64,000 bases of DNA from Thiothrix subterranea (GCF_016772315.1 NZ_CP053482.1:1-64000); one strand, 5' to 3'; positions 38,825-48,080 are shown, counted from the stretch's first letter. Notes: generated by a model from the sequence alone, not told the origin. Numbers and translations are program-made.

Positions 38825-39459
38825 TGACCCTACACCCCAACCCTGCCCTGCTGCAAAACCTTTACTGGATCACCCTGATCGCGGTGGTCGTATCTTCCGC
38901 GTCTGCCGTGCTCAAAGCCGGTTTCAAGCAGTTTGACTTGTTTGGGGTGATTATTATCGCTATTGTCACCGGACTCGGTGGCGGTTCGCTACGCGACATG
39001 TTGCTGGATCGGGAAGTGTTCTGGATTCGTGATCAGATGTTTTTCATCGCCTCACTCGGCAGCGCCCTCGCGATTTTCTTGCTGGCGCGAGTCGTGGTCA
39101 TTCCGCAACGCTTTTTCCTAATACCCGATGCTGCGGGCTTAGCCACTTTCGGCGTAGCAGGGACACTGGTATCGCTGATGGTTGGCGCACCGTGGCTGGT
39201 CGCCAGCTTCATGGGTGTCATGACCGGCACAATGGGCGGGATTTTCCGCGATGTATTGTGTAATACCCCGCCCGTGGTATTTCAAAGCCCGCTGTATGCC
39301 ACGGTCTCGTGGGCGGGTTCGTTGCTGTTCATTGGGCTGTTGTACCTGCACATGGATGTCACGCTGGCGGCGATTATCGCGGGTTTGGCAATTTTCATCG
39401 CGCGGCTACTGGCGATACGTTTCAATATCAACCTGCCGGTCTTCAAGTTCAAGGAATAG
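38824..39459 (+). CDS. TRIC-family cation channel (UPF0126, YadS/YicG type)
   Basis: A 211-residue membrane protein with about seven helices and the two-fold repeated GGGSLRDMLL / GGIFRDVLC motif with GxxxG and RD residues typical of UPF0126, the bacterial TRIC potassium-type channels. Related E. coli proteins have been linked to glycine or cation movement, so the substrate is uncertain. It overlaps yjdM by one base. Confidence 0.9.
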   Translation: MTLHPNPALLQNLYWITLIAVVVSSASAVLKAGFKQFDLFGVIIIAIVTGLGGGSLRDMLLDREVFWIRDQMFFIASLGSALAIFLLARVVVIPQRFFLIPDAAGLATFGVAGTLVSLMVGAPWLVASFMGVMTGTMGGIFRDVLCNTPPVVFQSPLYATVSWAGSLLFIGLLYLHMDVTLAAIIAGLAIFIARLLAIRFNINLPVFKFKE

Positions 39460-39462
39460 CGG

Positions 39463-40386
39463 TCAGGCCAAATACCCCAAATTTTCCAGCGCAAAGCGTT
39501 TCGGCGCAATTCCAAACGTTTGCCAGGCCGAACTATCGCTACAGGTATTCCCTTCCAGCAACATTACAATCTGGTCACGGGTAATCGGAAACCACGCTTG
39601 TTTGTCCAACACACCCGCCACCACTTTGAGGATTTCCGCCGGAGCTGGCACTGCCAATTTGCTGCTACGCCCCGATGCTTGCGCTAAGGTTTGGATAATC
39701 GCTTTCCAGCTCACCGCATCCGGCCCACACAGTGCGAAGGTTTTGCCCAATGCTGCTGGATTATCCACCGCTGCGGCAAACGCTTGCGCCACGTCTTCCA
39801 CATGCACCGGCTGCATCTCGAATTTGCCCGCTTGCAAAATATTCACCCCGCCAAAAAATAGCGGCGCGGGGATTGGCGGCAACACCAATTCCTTTTGCAA
39901 TTGCGTGCAGAATTCCGCCTTGCCACGCGGATCGCCGAACACCACCGAAGGCCGGAAAACCGTCCAAGCCAACCCCGACGCTTGCACGCATTGTTCCGCC
40001 CGAAACTTGGTGTCTTGGTATTTCGTACCGCCCGCCTTCACGCCATTGGCACTCATCAGAATGAAATGTTTCACGCCCTGACGTTGTGCCGCCGCGACCG
40101 TGCGCTCGACGCCGTTGAACTGGCTTTCTTCGTAAGTGATGCCCTTCGCCGGAAATTCGCGCAAAATGCCGATGAGGTAAATCACCGCATCCGCGCCTTG
40201 CAAACACGCATCCAGCGCCGCAGCGTCGCGAATATCGCCGGGAACGGTTTCACATTGCGCAGCAGCGGCTAATTTACCCGCACTGCCGGGGCGCACCAGC
40301 ACACGCGGCGTATGCCCTGCTTGCAACAAAGCGTCGATGACATACGTGCCAACGAAGCCTGTTCCACCAATTAGGCTGACTTTCAT
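39463..40386 (-). CDS. NAD(P)-binding protein, NDUFA9-like atypical SDR
   Basis: A 307-residue protein starting MKVSLIGGTGFVGTYVIDALL, a classic Rossmann GxxGxxG. Further motifs include VIYLIGIL, GVKHFILMSANGV and the YQDTKFRAEQ segment holding the active Tyr/Lys positions. It resembles complex-I-NDUFA9-like epimerases, which often bind NADPH without known catalysis. The start at 40386 removes seven residues of an open extension. It is convergent with the TRIC gene. Confidence 0.83.
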   Translation of the reverse strand: MKVSLIGGTGFVGTYVIDALLQAGHTPRVLVRPGSAGKLAAAAQCETVPGDIRDAAALDACLQGADAVIYLIGILREFPAKGITYEESQFNGVERTVAAAQRQGVKHFILMSANGVKAGGTKYQDTKFRAEQCVQASGLAWTVFRPSVVFGDPRGKAEFCTQLQKELVLPPIPAPLFFGGVNILQAGKFEMQPVHVEDVAQAFAAAVDNPAALGKTFALCGPDAVSWKAIIQTLAQASGRSSKLAVPAPAEILKVVAGVLDKQAWFPITRDQIVMLLEGNTCSDSSAWQTFGIAPKRFALENLGYLA

Positions 40387-40541
40387 ATTGAAATCCTTGC
40401 TTATCAAAAGTTAAGTAATTATCACCGCAACGCCCCATCTTGTCACACTCTTGTATAAATACCGGATACAAAGCAGGATTAATTGCAAGTCTTGTCCACA
40501 CTGCTGACACTTGACCCATAATCACTAGGAGGATAACCATT

Positions 40542-40760
40542 ATGCGCATTTCCACACTCGACCCCATCACGCTCGAAGACGTCACCGACCTTGAAAACGC
40601 CCCGTTCATTATGGATGGCGATCTGAAAATCTACTTCCAGTCCGAAGCCAACAAAGCCGAATACCTCGACATTCCGATGCATACCGGCGAAAACAGCCCA
40701 GGCTTGAAAAAGATTTTCGACGACATTGCCGACTGCCCCATCACCGGCAGCATCAACTAA
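40542..40760 (+). CDS. Small conserved-looking acidic protein
   Basis: A 72-residue acidic protein (MRISTLDPITLEDVTDLENA to CPITGSIN) preceded by a strong AGGAGG ribosome-binding site. It has no membrane segment or recognised domain. It lies one base before the SDR gene, so it is likely in an operon with the SDR and cryptochrome genes. Function unknown. Confidence 0.7.
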   Translation: MRISTLDPITLEDVTDLENAPFIMDGDLKIYFQSEANKAEYLDIPMHTGENSPGLKKIFDDIADCPITGSIN

Positions 40761-40761
40761 G

Positions 40762-41496
40762 ATGACCACGACACCCCGTAAAGTCTTGGTAGCAGGCGCA
40801 TCCGGCGGTATCGGGCAAGCGTTTTGCGAACAACTCGCCGCGCAATTTCCTGACATTCAGCTCATCCGGCTGGCACGCAATACCGCTGCGTTGCCAGTGC
40901 TGAATATTCCCACGCAAGACCTCCGTTTCGATTTGACGGATGAAGCCAACATCATTAGCGCGTTGCAAGCCCTGCCCGACAAAGCTGAACTGGACTGGGT
41001 TTTCATCGCCACCGGCTGGTTACACGACGACACGCTGCAACCGGAAAAAACTTGGCGCAGTTTGGACGCCGATCACCTGCTACGTTCCTACGCCCTCAAT
41101 GCAGTCGGCCCCGCGTTGCTGGTCAAACACTTGCTGGCAAAGCTTAACCCCAAACACCCGACCACCATTGGCATTTTATCCGCCCGTGTCGGCAGCATTA
41201 GCGACAACCGGCTCGGCGGCTGGCATTCCTACCGCGCCAGCAAAGCCGCGCTGAATATGCTCATCAAAAACTTCGCCATCGAATTGCAGCGCATGAAACG
41301 CCCCACCATTATCGTCGGTTTGCAACCCGGCACGACCGACACCGCGCTGTCTGAACCATTCAAGCGCAATGTACCGCCGGATCATCTGCAAACACCCGCA
41401 TTCACCGCCAGCCATTTGCTCAAGGTGATGCAACATTTGCGACCCGAAGATTCGGGGGAACTGTTTGATTTCTTAGGAATACGCTTTGCCCCATGA
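40762..41496 (+). CDS. Short-chain dehydrogenase/reductase (C-factor-like)
   Basis: A 244-residue SDR. The N-terminus has the NAD(P)-binding GASGGIGQ (12-19). The catalytic Ser/Tyr/Lys are placed as LSARVGSI and SYRASKAALN. The shape (IGGWHSYRASKAA-type motif and C-terminal loop LQPGTTDT) resembles CsgA/C-factor SDRs. The substrate is unknown. It overlaps the photolyase-like gene by four bases (ATGA) and follows the small protein at one base. Confidence 0.9.
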   Translation: MTTTPRKVLVAGASGGIGQAFCEQLAAQFPDIQLIRLARNTAALPVLNIPTQDLRFDLTDEANIISALQALPDKAELDWVFIATGWLHDDTLQPEKTWRSLDADHLLRSYALNAVGPALLVKHLLAKLNPKHPTTIGILSARVGSISDNRLGGWHSYRASKAALNMLIKNFAIELQRMKRPTIIVGLQPGTTDTALSEPFKRNVPPDHLQTPAFTASHLLKVMQHLRPEDSGELFDFLGIRFAP

Positions 41497-42746
41497 ACGG
41501 TTTATTCTGGTTTCGCTACGATTTGCGTCTGCATGATAACCCTGCTTTACTCAAACTCGCGCGGCAATGCGAGCAATTGCTGTGCGTTTATGCGGTGGAT
41601 ACACAGGCATCCATGGGCGCATTCCGCTGGCAATTTATCCGCGAATCCCTCGCTGATTTGCAGCAACAATTAGCGGCCTTGGGGCAAACGCTGGTGATTC
41701 GCGTCGGTCAACCTGACGCAATTATCAGCGAACTCATCCAAACGCACGGTATTCAAATCGCAGGCACAACCCCTGTTCCCGCAACGTATGAACAACGTCA
41801 ATTGACCAATGTGAAGCAAACCTGTCCGCAGTGCCAGTGGGTAGAAACTGAAAGTTTCACCTTGTTTGACGCGCGGCAATTGCCCTTTAACGTGAATAAG
41901 TTGCCCGACAGCTTCACCCCTTTTCGCAAGCAAGTGGAACAAATTGCCGTCGCGCAACCATTGCCGCGCCCCCAGCGTCTTCCCGCGCCATTGCCGAATG
42001 CATCCGACCCGCTGCCCGAATTCAGCACCCCCGAAACTGATCCCAACACGCTGCCGTTCAGTGGTGGTGAAACCGCAGGCTTGGCGCAAGTGCGCTATTA
42101 CTTGCACGATACCCGCCAAGTCAGCCGCTACAAACTGACCCGTAACGGTTTGGATGGCTGGGACTTTTCCTCGAAACTCTCCCCTTGGCTGGCGCAAGGC
42201 TGTGTATCCCCTCGGCAGATTGTGGCGGAATTGCAGGACTATGAAGCACAATACGGCGCGAACGATTCCACCTACTGGCTGTATTTTGAATTGCTGTGGC
42301 GCGAATATTTCCAATGGCTGCATTACCGCTACGGCAACCGTTTATACCTGTTACGCGGCATCCGCAATCAAGACCCGTTGCTGAACAAAAACCCCAAAGC
42401 CTTAGCAGGCTGGTGTGAAGGCAAAACCGCCGCACCGTTCGTGAATGCCTTCATGCACCAATTGCGCAATACCGGCTGGATGTCGAATCGCGGGCGGCAA
42501 ATCGTCGCCAGCTACCTGATCAACCAATTGGGGGTGGATTGGCGCGACGGCGCCGCATGGTTTGAAGCGCAATTGATTGATTACGACCCCGCCAGCAATT
42601 GGGGCAACTGGCAATACCTTGCGGGTGTCGGCACCGATCCGCGTGGGCGGCGCGAGTTCAATATTGGCAAACAACAACGCGAATACGATCCGGCGGGCGC
42701 GTTTGTGGGGAAATATTCACACCGTCATGCACAGCGCACCTCTTGA
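41493..42746 (+). CDS. DASH-type cryptochrome / photolyase family protein
   Basis: A 417-residue flavoprotein. The N-terminal photolyase domain begins LFWFRYDLRLHDNPAL, and the FAD domain carries WDFSSKLSPWLAQGCVSPRQI, LLWREYFQWLHYRYG and NTGWMSNRGRQIVASYL. The C-terminal GNWQYLAGVGTDPRGRREFN is typical of the DASH subfamily, which repairs UV damage in single-stranded DNA and binds FAD and folate. It ends the small operon starting at 40542. Confidence 0.92.
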   Translation: MNGLFWFRYDLRLHDNPALLKLARQCEQLLCVYAVDTQASMGAFRWQFIRESLADLQQQLAALGQTLVIRVGQPDAIISELIQTHGIQIAGTTPVPATYEQRQLTNVKQTCPQCQWVETESFTLFDARQLPFNVNKLPDSFTPFRKQVEQIAVAQPLPRPQRLPAPLPNASDPLPEFSTPETDPNTLPFSGGETAGLAQVRYYLHDTRQVSRYKLTRNGLDGWDFSSKLSPWLAQGCVSPRQIVAELQDYEAQYGANDSTYWLYFELLWREYFQWLHYRYGNRLYLLRGIRNQDPLLNKNPKALAGWCEGKTAAPFVNAFMHQLRNTGWMSNRGRQIVASYLINQLGVDWRDGAAWFEAQLIDYDPASNWGNWQYLAGVGTDPRGRREFNIGKQQREYDPAGAFVGKYSHRHAQRTS

Positions 42747-42829
42747 AAAAATAAGACTTGTCACAATCTTGTCTAACAAGAGTACTTGACAACCAAACTA
42801 GGTTATTTGCCCCCAACCGAGGTAACAGC

Positions 42830-45175
42830 ATGAACGAAGCTCTCATTTTAATCCCCATGCGCGATGTCGTCTTATTTCCGGGCATGGCAATTCCCATCAC
42901 CATTGGGCGCGAACAATCCATCGCCGCCGCGCAAGAAGCTGTGAAAAATGGGCAAAAAATCGGTCTGGTGTTGCAAACCCAAGCCACCGTCAGCAACCCC
43001 GATGGCAGCCAATTACACCCGATCGGCACAATTGCAAGCATTTTGCGCTACGTCACCACCTCCAGCGGCACGCATCATTTAGTGGTGCAAGGCGAAGAGC
43101 GCTTTCGTGTCGTCGATTATGTGGAAGGTTTGCCCTACATGGCGGCACACGTCGAAATCCTTCCCGAAGTCGAAGCCGCTGAAGATGACCCTGATGTCAA
43201 AGCGCGGATGCGTCATTTGCAGGAAAAAGCTATCGAAACCGTGCAATTGCTGCCACAAGCCCCGCCTGAAGTGATTAGCGCTATTCAAAGCATGGAATAC
43301 GCGGGCGCACTGGCCGATTTGGTCAGCAATTTCCTCGACATTAGCCCACCAGAAAAGCAGGTAATTTTAGAAACCATCAACCTGCGCGAACGCCTCGATA
43401 AAGTCGCCGAACACGTGCGCCACCAGCTCGAAGTGTTGAAATTGACCCGTGAAATCGACCAGCAAACCAAACAGTCGATGGATGCCCGCCAGCGCGAATT
43501 CATGCTGCGCGAACGCCTCAAAGCCATCAAAAAAGAGCTGGGCGAAGACGACGATGACAGCAACCAAACCGAAATTGAAGAGCTAAAACAAGCGATTGCC
43601 GATGCGAATATGTCCGCCGAAGCCGCCGAGCAAGCCCGCAAGGAACTCAAACGCCTGCAAAAAATGCCGGAATCGTCAGGTGAATATTCCATGATCCGCA
43701 CCTACCTCGACTGGCTCACCAGCTTGCCTTGGAACACACTGGCAGCCGAAACTATCGACATTGCCAAAGCCCGCGAAGTGCTGGACGAAGACCATTACGG
43801 CTTGGAAAAGATCAAAAAGCGCATTCTCGAATACCTCGCGGTACGCAAACTCAACCCGCAAGGCCGCAGCCCGATCCTGTGTTTTGTAGGGCCGCCCGGT
43901 GTCGGTAAAACCTCACTCGGCAAAAGCATTGCCCGTTCCTTAGGCTTACCATTTGTGCGTGCCAGCCTTGGCGGGGTACATGACGAAGCCGAAATCCGTG
44001 GGCATCGCCGCACTTACATGGGCGCATTGCCCGGTAATATCATTCAGGAAATGCGCAAAGCAGGCAGCCGCAATCCGGTGTTTATGCTCGACGAAATCGA
44101 CAAACTCGGCGGCGGCGGCTTCCACGGCGACCCCGCCGCCGCCTTGCTGGAAGTGCTCGACCCCGCGCAAAACGAAAGCTTCCGCGATAACTATTTGGCG
44201 CTACCGTTTGACCTGAGCAAAGTGGTATTCATCGCTACCGCCAATGTACTGGATTCAATTCCGGGGCCATTGCGCGACCGCATGGAAATCATCAGCCTGC
44301 CCGGTTACACCGAAGACGAAAAGGTCGAAATTGCCAAACGTTACCTGCTGTCACGTCAACTTGAAGCGCACGGTTTGACCCCAGAACAAGCGCACGTCAA
44401 CGAAGCCGCGTTACACACGATTGTGAGCGATTACACCCGTGAAGCCGGTTGCCGCAATTTAGAGCGTGAAATCGCGGCGGTCTTGCGCAATGCCGCTATT
44501 CAAATCGCGGAAGGCAAGACCGAGCGGGTCGCGATTACCCCCGCTGAGTTGCCTGCAATCCTTGGCGCACAACGCTTTGAAAGCGAAGTGGCGATGCGTA
44601 CCAGCGTCCCCGGTGTGGCAACCGGCTTGGCATGGACACCGGTTGGCGGTGACATTCTGTTCATCGAAACCACCAAAATGCCGGGGCATGGCAAGCTGAT
44701 CATTACCGGGCAACTCGGCGATGTGATGAAAGAAAGCGCTCAAGCTGCCTTAAGTCTGATCAAAGCCAACGCTAAACGCTTTGGGGTTGACCCGCAGGTA
44801 TTCGAGAAGCATGATATTCACTTGCACGTTCCGGCGGGCGCCATCCCGAAAGACGGGCCTAGCGCAGGGGTGTCGATTTTCACCTCGCTGGTATCCTTGC
44901 TCAGTGATTGCAAAGTGCGCAGTGATGTCGCCATGACCGGCGAAATCAGCTTGCGTGGTTTGGTGTTACCGATTGGCGGGGTTAAGGAAAAATGCCTTGC
45001 CGCCTTACGCGCAGGCATCCACACCGTGATGTTGCCCGCGCGTAACCGTAAGGATTTGGATGACGTGCCGGAAAATGCCCGTAAACAGCTCAATTTTGTG
45101 TGGCTGGAGCGGGTAGACGATGCTATTAACGCGGCGCTGGAAGTGCCGGAGTTAGCTTTACAAACTGCCGCGTGA
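42830..45175 (+). CDS. lon: ATP-dependent protease Lon
   Basis: A 781-residue Lon: N-terminal substrate domain (1-200), helical linker, AAA+ module with Walker A GPPGVGKTS near 355 and Walker B PVFMLDEIDK, and the serine-lysine protease with Ser678 (GPSAGV) and Lys721 (KEKC). Length matches E. coli (784). It degrades misfolded and regulatory proteins in the cytoplasm. A TTGACA lies at 42786, but no matching -10 is clear; heat-shock control is possible. Confidence 0.97.
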   Translation: MNEALILIPMRDVVLFPGMAIPITIGREQSIAAAQEAVKNGQKIGLVLQTQATVSNPDGSQLHPIGTIASILRYVTTSSGTHHLVVQGEERFRVVDYVEGLPYMAAHVEILPEVEAAEDDPDVKARMRHLQEKAIETVQLLPQAPPEVISAIQSMEYAGALADLVSNFLDISPPEKQVILETINLRERLDKVAEHVRHQLEVLKLTREIDQQTKQSMDARQREFMLRERLKAIKKELGEDDDDSNQTEIEELKQAIADANMSAEAAEQARKELKRLQKMPESSGEYSMIRTYLDWLTSLPWNTLAAETIDIAKAREVLDEDHYGLEKIKKRILEYLAVRKLNPQGRSPILCFVGPPGVGKTSLGKSIARSLGLPFVRASLGGVHDEAEIRGHRRTYMGALPGNIIQEMRKAGSRNPVFMLDEIDKLGGGGFHGDPAAALLEVLDPAQNESFRDNYLALPFDLSKVVFIATANVLDSIPGPLRDRMEIISLPGYTEDEKVEIAKRYLLSRQLEAHGLTPEQAHVNEAALHTIVSDYTREAGCRNLEREIAAVLRNAAIQIAEGKTERVAITPAELPAILGAQRFESEVAMRTSVPGVATGLAWTPVGGDILFIETTKMPGHGKLIITGQLGDVMKESAQAALSLIKANAKRFGVDPQVFEKHDIHLHVPAGAIPKDGPSAGVSIFTSLVSLLSDCKVRSDVAMTGEISLRGLVLPIGGVKEKCLAALRAGIHTVMLPARNRKDLDDVPENARKQLNFVWLERVDDAINAALEVPELALQTAA

Positions 45176-45185
45176 GAGAACCAAC

Positions 45186-45860
45186 ATGCATAAGCCCTAC
45201 CTAAAGTTCATCAGTTCCTATTCTTTGGTAGGCAGTATTGGCATTACCATCCTCGCCAGCCTGCAAGGGTGCGGCGGTGATCAACCGCCCGCGCCACCGC
45301 CCAATGCAGGCGCGGGTACGATTTCTGAAGCCGCCAAAGGCGAAGCCATGTTCATGGTCATTCAGCAGACTGGCGCAAATCCTGACACCTATGAACTGGT
45401 GGAAAAATACCCCGCCAGCCAAACCCGCGCTATCCTCAAGGACATGAAAGGCAACGAACGCATCCTCACCGAAGCCGAACTCAAAGCGATGGCAGAAGCC
45501 GAAGCCAAAAAAGTCGAAGCTGGCACGTCTGCCCTCACGCAACCCGTGGCACAAAATCAAGGTTTGAGCTTGGGTGAAACGGTGCTCGCCGCCGCAGCCG
45601 GGGCGCTGATTGGCGGAATGCTTGCTAACAAACTCATGGGCAACGCCAATTACCAACAGCATCAGCAACAACAAGCCAGCAAAGCGCAAAGCAGCATCAG
45701 CCGCCCCGCCGCACGCACCGACACCCGTGCGGTCAACCCCAATCAAGCGCAACAACCCAAATCCGGCTTTTTCGGCAACAATAATAATGCCAACCCCAGC
45801 AACCGCTCTGGCAGCACTACTGGTGGCAGTTCCTTTGGCGGCGGCTCAGCAGGAGGCTAA
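45186..45860 (+). CDS. UPF0323-type lipoprotein
   Basis: A 224-residue lipoprotein with lipobox LQGC (Cys29). The ordered region (about 45-115) contains MFMVIQQTGANPDTYELVEKYPASQTR, recognised here in parts (FMVIQQTG, ELVEKYPAS) as UPF0323. A short glycine-rich membrane-like stretch AAAAGALIGGMLANKLMG follows, then a low-complexity Gln/Asn/Gly/Ser tail. It is four bases from a glutathionylspermidine-synthase-like gene, a partnership resembling E. coli YgiB-YgiC. Confidence 0.82.
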   Translation: MHKPYLKFISSYSLVGSIGITILASLQGCGGDQPPAPPPNAGAGTISEAAKGEAMFMVIQQTGANPDTYELVEKYPASQTRAILKDMKGNERILTEAELKAMAEAEAKKVEAGTSALTQPVAQNQGLSLGETVLAAAAGALIGGMLANKLMGNANYQQHQQQQASKAQSSISRPAARTDTRAVNPNQAQQPKSGFFGNNNNANPSNRSGSTTGGSSFGGGSAGG

Positions 45861-45863
45861 TTC

Positions 45864-47042
45864 ATGATTCAACTCGAAACCGTTAACCCCATCAGCCCCG
45901 CGCTCATGGAAGACGTTGGCATGACTTGGCACACCGACCCCGACGGCCAACCCTATGTTGCCGCTGAAATCGTCGTCGTTACCGAGGCAGAAGCCGAAGC
46001 TTATTACACCGCTGCCAACGAACTCTACGATATGTACGTCGCCGCCGCCCAACACGTCATCGACCATGACCGTTTTCTGGAACTCGACATTCCCTACAAT
46101 CTGGTCGACCACATCTGTCGCAGTTGGGAACACGACCATCGCCACCTCTACGGGCGTTTCGATTTCGCAGGCGGTGTCGACGGCTTGCCGATTAAACTGA
46201 TCGAATTCAACGCCGACACCCCCACCAGCCTGTTTGAAACCGCAATCGTGCAATGGGCGCTGCTCAAAGCCAATGGCATGAATGAAGCCGCGCAATTCAA
46301 CACCGTCTACGCCAGCCTCGTGAAAAACTTCCGCCGCTTAGTGACTGGCGAAAACGACCCCGACCGTTTTGGCGAGTATTACCGGTATCAAAACATCCTA
46401 TTTTCCAGCATTCGCGGCTTGCCGGAAGACGAACAAACCGTGCGTTTTTTGCAACACCTTGCGGATGACGCCGGTTTTCAGACCGATTTTTGCTACCTGG
46501 ATGAAGTCGGCTTTCTCGAAGAGCAAGGCATTTTCAACCCGCAACAAACCCGTTTCGACTACTGGTTTAAGCTTTACCCGTGGGAAGACATTGCGCTGCA
46601 AACAGACGGCATCAACGGCATTCTCGACGACATTACTCGCAATACCGCAACCGTGATCCTCAACCCCGCGTACACCCTGCTGTTCCAAAGCAAGGGCATT
46701 CTGAAAGTGTTGTACGAGCTATTCCCCGACTCCCCCTATTTGCTGGAAACCCGCAGTGAAAAGCTGCACGGCAAACAGCAAGTGGCGAAAAAATTGTTCG
46801 GGCGCGAAGGTGCGAATGTCAGCATTTACGATGCGGCAGGCAACATCCTCACGCAAACCTCTGGCGAATACGACCGCTACCAAACCGTTTACCAAGCATT
46901 CGCCGAATACCCCAAAGACGCGCAAGGGCGCAATTATCAGGCCGGGGTATTTTTCGCGTGGGAAGGCTGCGGTTTAGGGTTTCGACGCGGTGGGGAAATC
47001 CTCGATAATCTCAGCAAGTTTGTGGCGCATCGGGTCAAGTAA
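45864..47042 (+). CDS. Glutathionylspermidine synthase-like ATP-grasp protein (YgiC/YjfC type)
   Basis: A 392-residue protein of the glutathionylspermidine synthase C-terminal ATP-grasp family: GMTWHTDPDGQPYVA, KLIEFNADTPTSLFE, NPQQTRFDYWFKLYPWE and GVFFAWEGCGLGFRRGG. It lacks the amidase domain of the full Gsp enzyme, as do YgiC and YjfC, so it likely joins an amine to a peptide or a protein; the reaction is unproven. It is coupled to the UPF0323 lipoprotein gene. Confidence 0.88.
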   Translation: MIQLETVNPISPALMEDVGMTWHTDPDGQPYVAAEIVVVTEAEAEAYYTAANELYDMYVAAAQHVIDHDRFLELDIPYNLVDHICRSWEHDHRHLYGRFDFAGGVDGLPIKLIEFNADTPTSLFETAIVQWALLKANGMNEAAQFNTVYASLVKNFRRLVTGENDPDRFGEYYRYQNILFSSIRGLPEDEQTVRFLQHLADDAGFQTDFCYLDEVGFLEEQGIFNPQQTRFDYWFKLYPWEDIALQTDGINGILDDITRNTATVILNPAYTLLFQSKGILKVLYELFPDSPYLLETRSEKLHGKQQVAKKLFGREGANVSIYDAAGNILTQTSGEYDRYQTVYQAFAEYPKDAQGRNYQAGVFFAWEGCGLGFRRGGEILDNLSKFVAHRVK

Positions 47043-47288
47043 ACATCACATAAAAGTGATTTACCTTGCTATTATAAAGAATAGAGCGCTTAATGGAGAT
47101 GATCTTTATTAATACGTTATTTTACGACACGTAGCAACCCTTAATACAAACCCCTATTAAGTTAATAAGGATTTTAGTAATGCCGTTTATCTCAGGCGAT
47201 CTGAGTACTAATACGTAAATTATTTTACGTCAAGCGACGTTATATTTTAATTCGAGATTTGCCAAATCTTGGCGAAGTGAGAATTCTT
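47043..47288. promoter_or_regulatory. Regulatory intergenic region before the stress island
   Basis: A 246-base AT-rich gap. It contains the shared 40-bp element (47056-47095), two TAATACGT strings (47120 and 47209 area) each followed by TTTTACG, a small hairpin CTCAG-GCGAT-CTGAG near 47191-47205, and a possible 12-residue leader frame (47180-47218) with an AAGGA site. No full-length gene was seen. Confidence 0.5.
47056..47095 (+). promoter_or_regulatory. Shared 40-bp promoter-like element, copy 1
   Basis: Begins GTGATTTACCTTGCTAT and ends AGCGCTTAATG. It matches copy 2 at 57608-57647 at 34 of 40 positions without gaps. Both contain a TGCTAT(A/T)-type block that could serve as a stationary-phase-like -10. 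It lies about 190 bases before the small membrane-protein gene at 47289. Confidence 0.7.
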
Positions 47289-47435
47289 ATGCTCGAAACA
47301 CTTGCAATTGTCTTAATTGTCCTTTGGCTATTGGGTTTTGTCACCTCATATACCATGGGCGGATTTATTCATATATTATTAATTGTTGCAGTCGTGGTCA
47401 TTTTAATGCGCGTTATTCAAGGCCGTCGTTTATAA
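47289..47435 (+). CDS. Small lmo0937-family membrane protein
   Basis: A 48-residue hydrophobic protein, MLETLAIVLIVLWLLGFVTS and on to MRVIQGRRL, with two membrane segments joined by a YTMGGFIH turn. This matches the lmo0937/DUF5670 type of small stress-associated membrane proteins. It is the first gene after the shared promoter-like element and lies 41 bases before the DUF883 gene. Confidence 0.8.
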   Translation: MLETLAIVLIVLWLLGFVTSYTMGGFIHILLIVAVVVILMRVIQGRRL

Positions 47436-47476
47436 ACCACAACAATGCTATATTAATTTTTAATAAGGAAAATATC

Positions 47477-47794
47477 ATGCAACACAGCAAAACCACCGAA
47501 ACAGAAATTGACTTCCGTGCAGAATTTGACACGCTTCGTAATCAAGTCAATGAATTACTAAAATCCCTGAAAAACAAAACTGAAGCTACCTCTGCTACTC
47601 TGGGTGAAAACATCGAAAGCAAAGTAGAGCATTACCAAGAGAAAGCTGAACAAAAATTGCATGACGCCTACGCCGCCGGTAATGCTGGTTTAAATGACGT
47701 GGGCGAGCATATTCGTAAAAATCCGGTTGCCAGTATGCTGATCGCCTTCGGGGTCGGTTACACTATTTTCAAGGTGTTAGGGCAAGGTAAGTAA
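47477..47794 (+). CDS. DUF883 family protein (YqjD/ElaB type)
   Basis: A 105-residue protein: a long charged helical region (about 10-75) and a C-terminal membrane helix PVASMLIAFGVGYTIFKVLG preceded by HIRKNP, the typical DUF883 end. In E. coli, YqjD and ElaB are inner-membrane, stationary-phase proteins that bind ribosomes. The ATG at 47477 follows TAAGGA; an upstream open frame was rejected. It is followed by YqjE- and YqjK-like genes, the E. coli order. Confidence 0.9.
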   Translation: MQHSKTTETEIDFRAEFDTLRNQVNELLKSLKNKTEATSATLGENIESKVEHYQEKAEQKLHDAYAAGNAGLNDVGEHIRKNPVASMLIAFGVGYTIFKVLGQGK

Positions 47795-47798
47795 AGCC

Positions 47799-48080
47799 GT
47801 GAAAGCTTTGACCGACGCCATTATTAGCCTGTTTGAACTGGCTGAAGCCGAAGGTCGGGTGCTGCAAAGCCAAGTGTTACAGACAACCAGCCGTATTTTA
47901 CTGCTGATCGTTGCCGCCTTGTTTTTCAGCCTGGCAGCCGGACTTTTGCTGACTGCCAGCTATCAAGTGTTAAGCTTTTATTTACCGCCAGCGGGCGCTT
48001 TATTTATTATGGGAATAATGTGCCTGCTGGTGGCAGGAGTATTGATATGGTTCGTGAGGCATACCAGCCACCAACAGTAA
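47799..48080 (+). CDS. Holin-like membrane protein (YqjE type, PF07332-like)
   Basis: A 93-residue protein with GTG start four bases after the DUF883 gene. An N-terminal amphipathic helix (LFELAEAEGRVLQSQVLQ) precedes two membrane helices (about 32-55 and 62-85). This is the layout of the YqjE/phage-holin-3-type family found next to YqjD. No lytic role is implied. Confidence 0.82.
   Translation: MKALTDAIISLFELAEAEGRVLQSQVLQTTSRILLLIVAALFFSLAAGLLLTASYQVLSFYLPPAGALFIMGIMCLLVAGVLIWFVRHTSHQQ

Noticed and set aside
42786-42791. TTGACA as the -35 of a lon promoter
   Set aside because: No acceptable -10 box is found 16-18 bases downstream, so I did not list it as a promoter.
47056-47095. Sigma-54 promoter reading of the shared 40-bp element
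   Set aside because: The TG and GC dinucleotides are not at the GG-N10-GC spacing needed for a -24/-12 promoter.
47180-47218. 12-codon leader-like frame (MPFISGDLSTNT) with AAGGA upstream
   Set aside because: Too short to judge; no regulatory codon run or attenuator hairpin follows it clearly.
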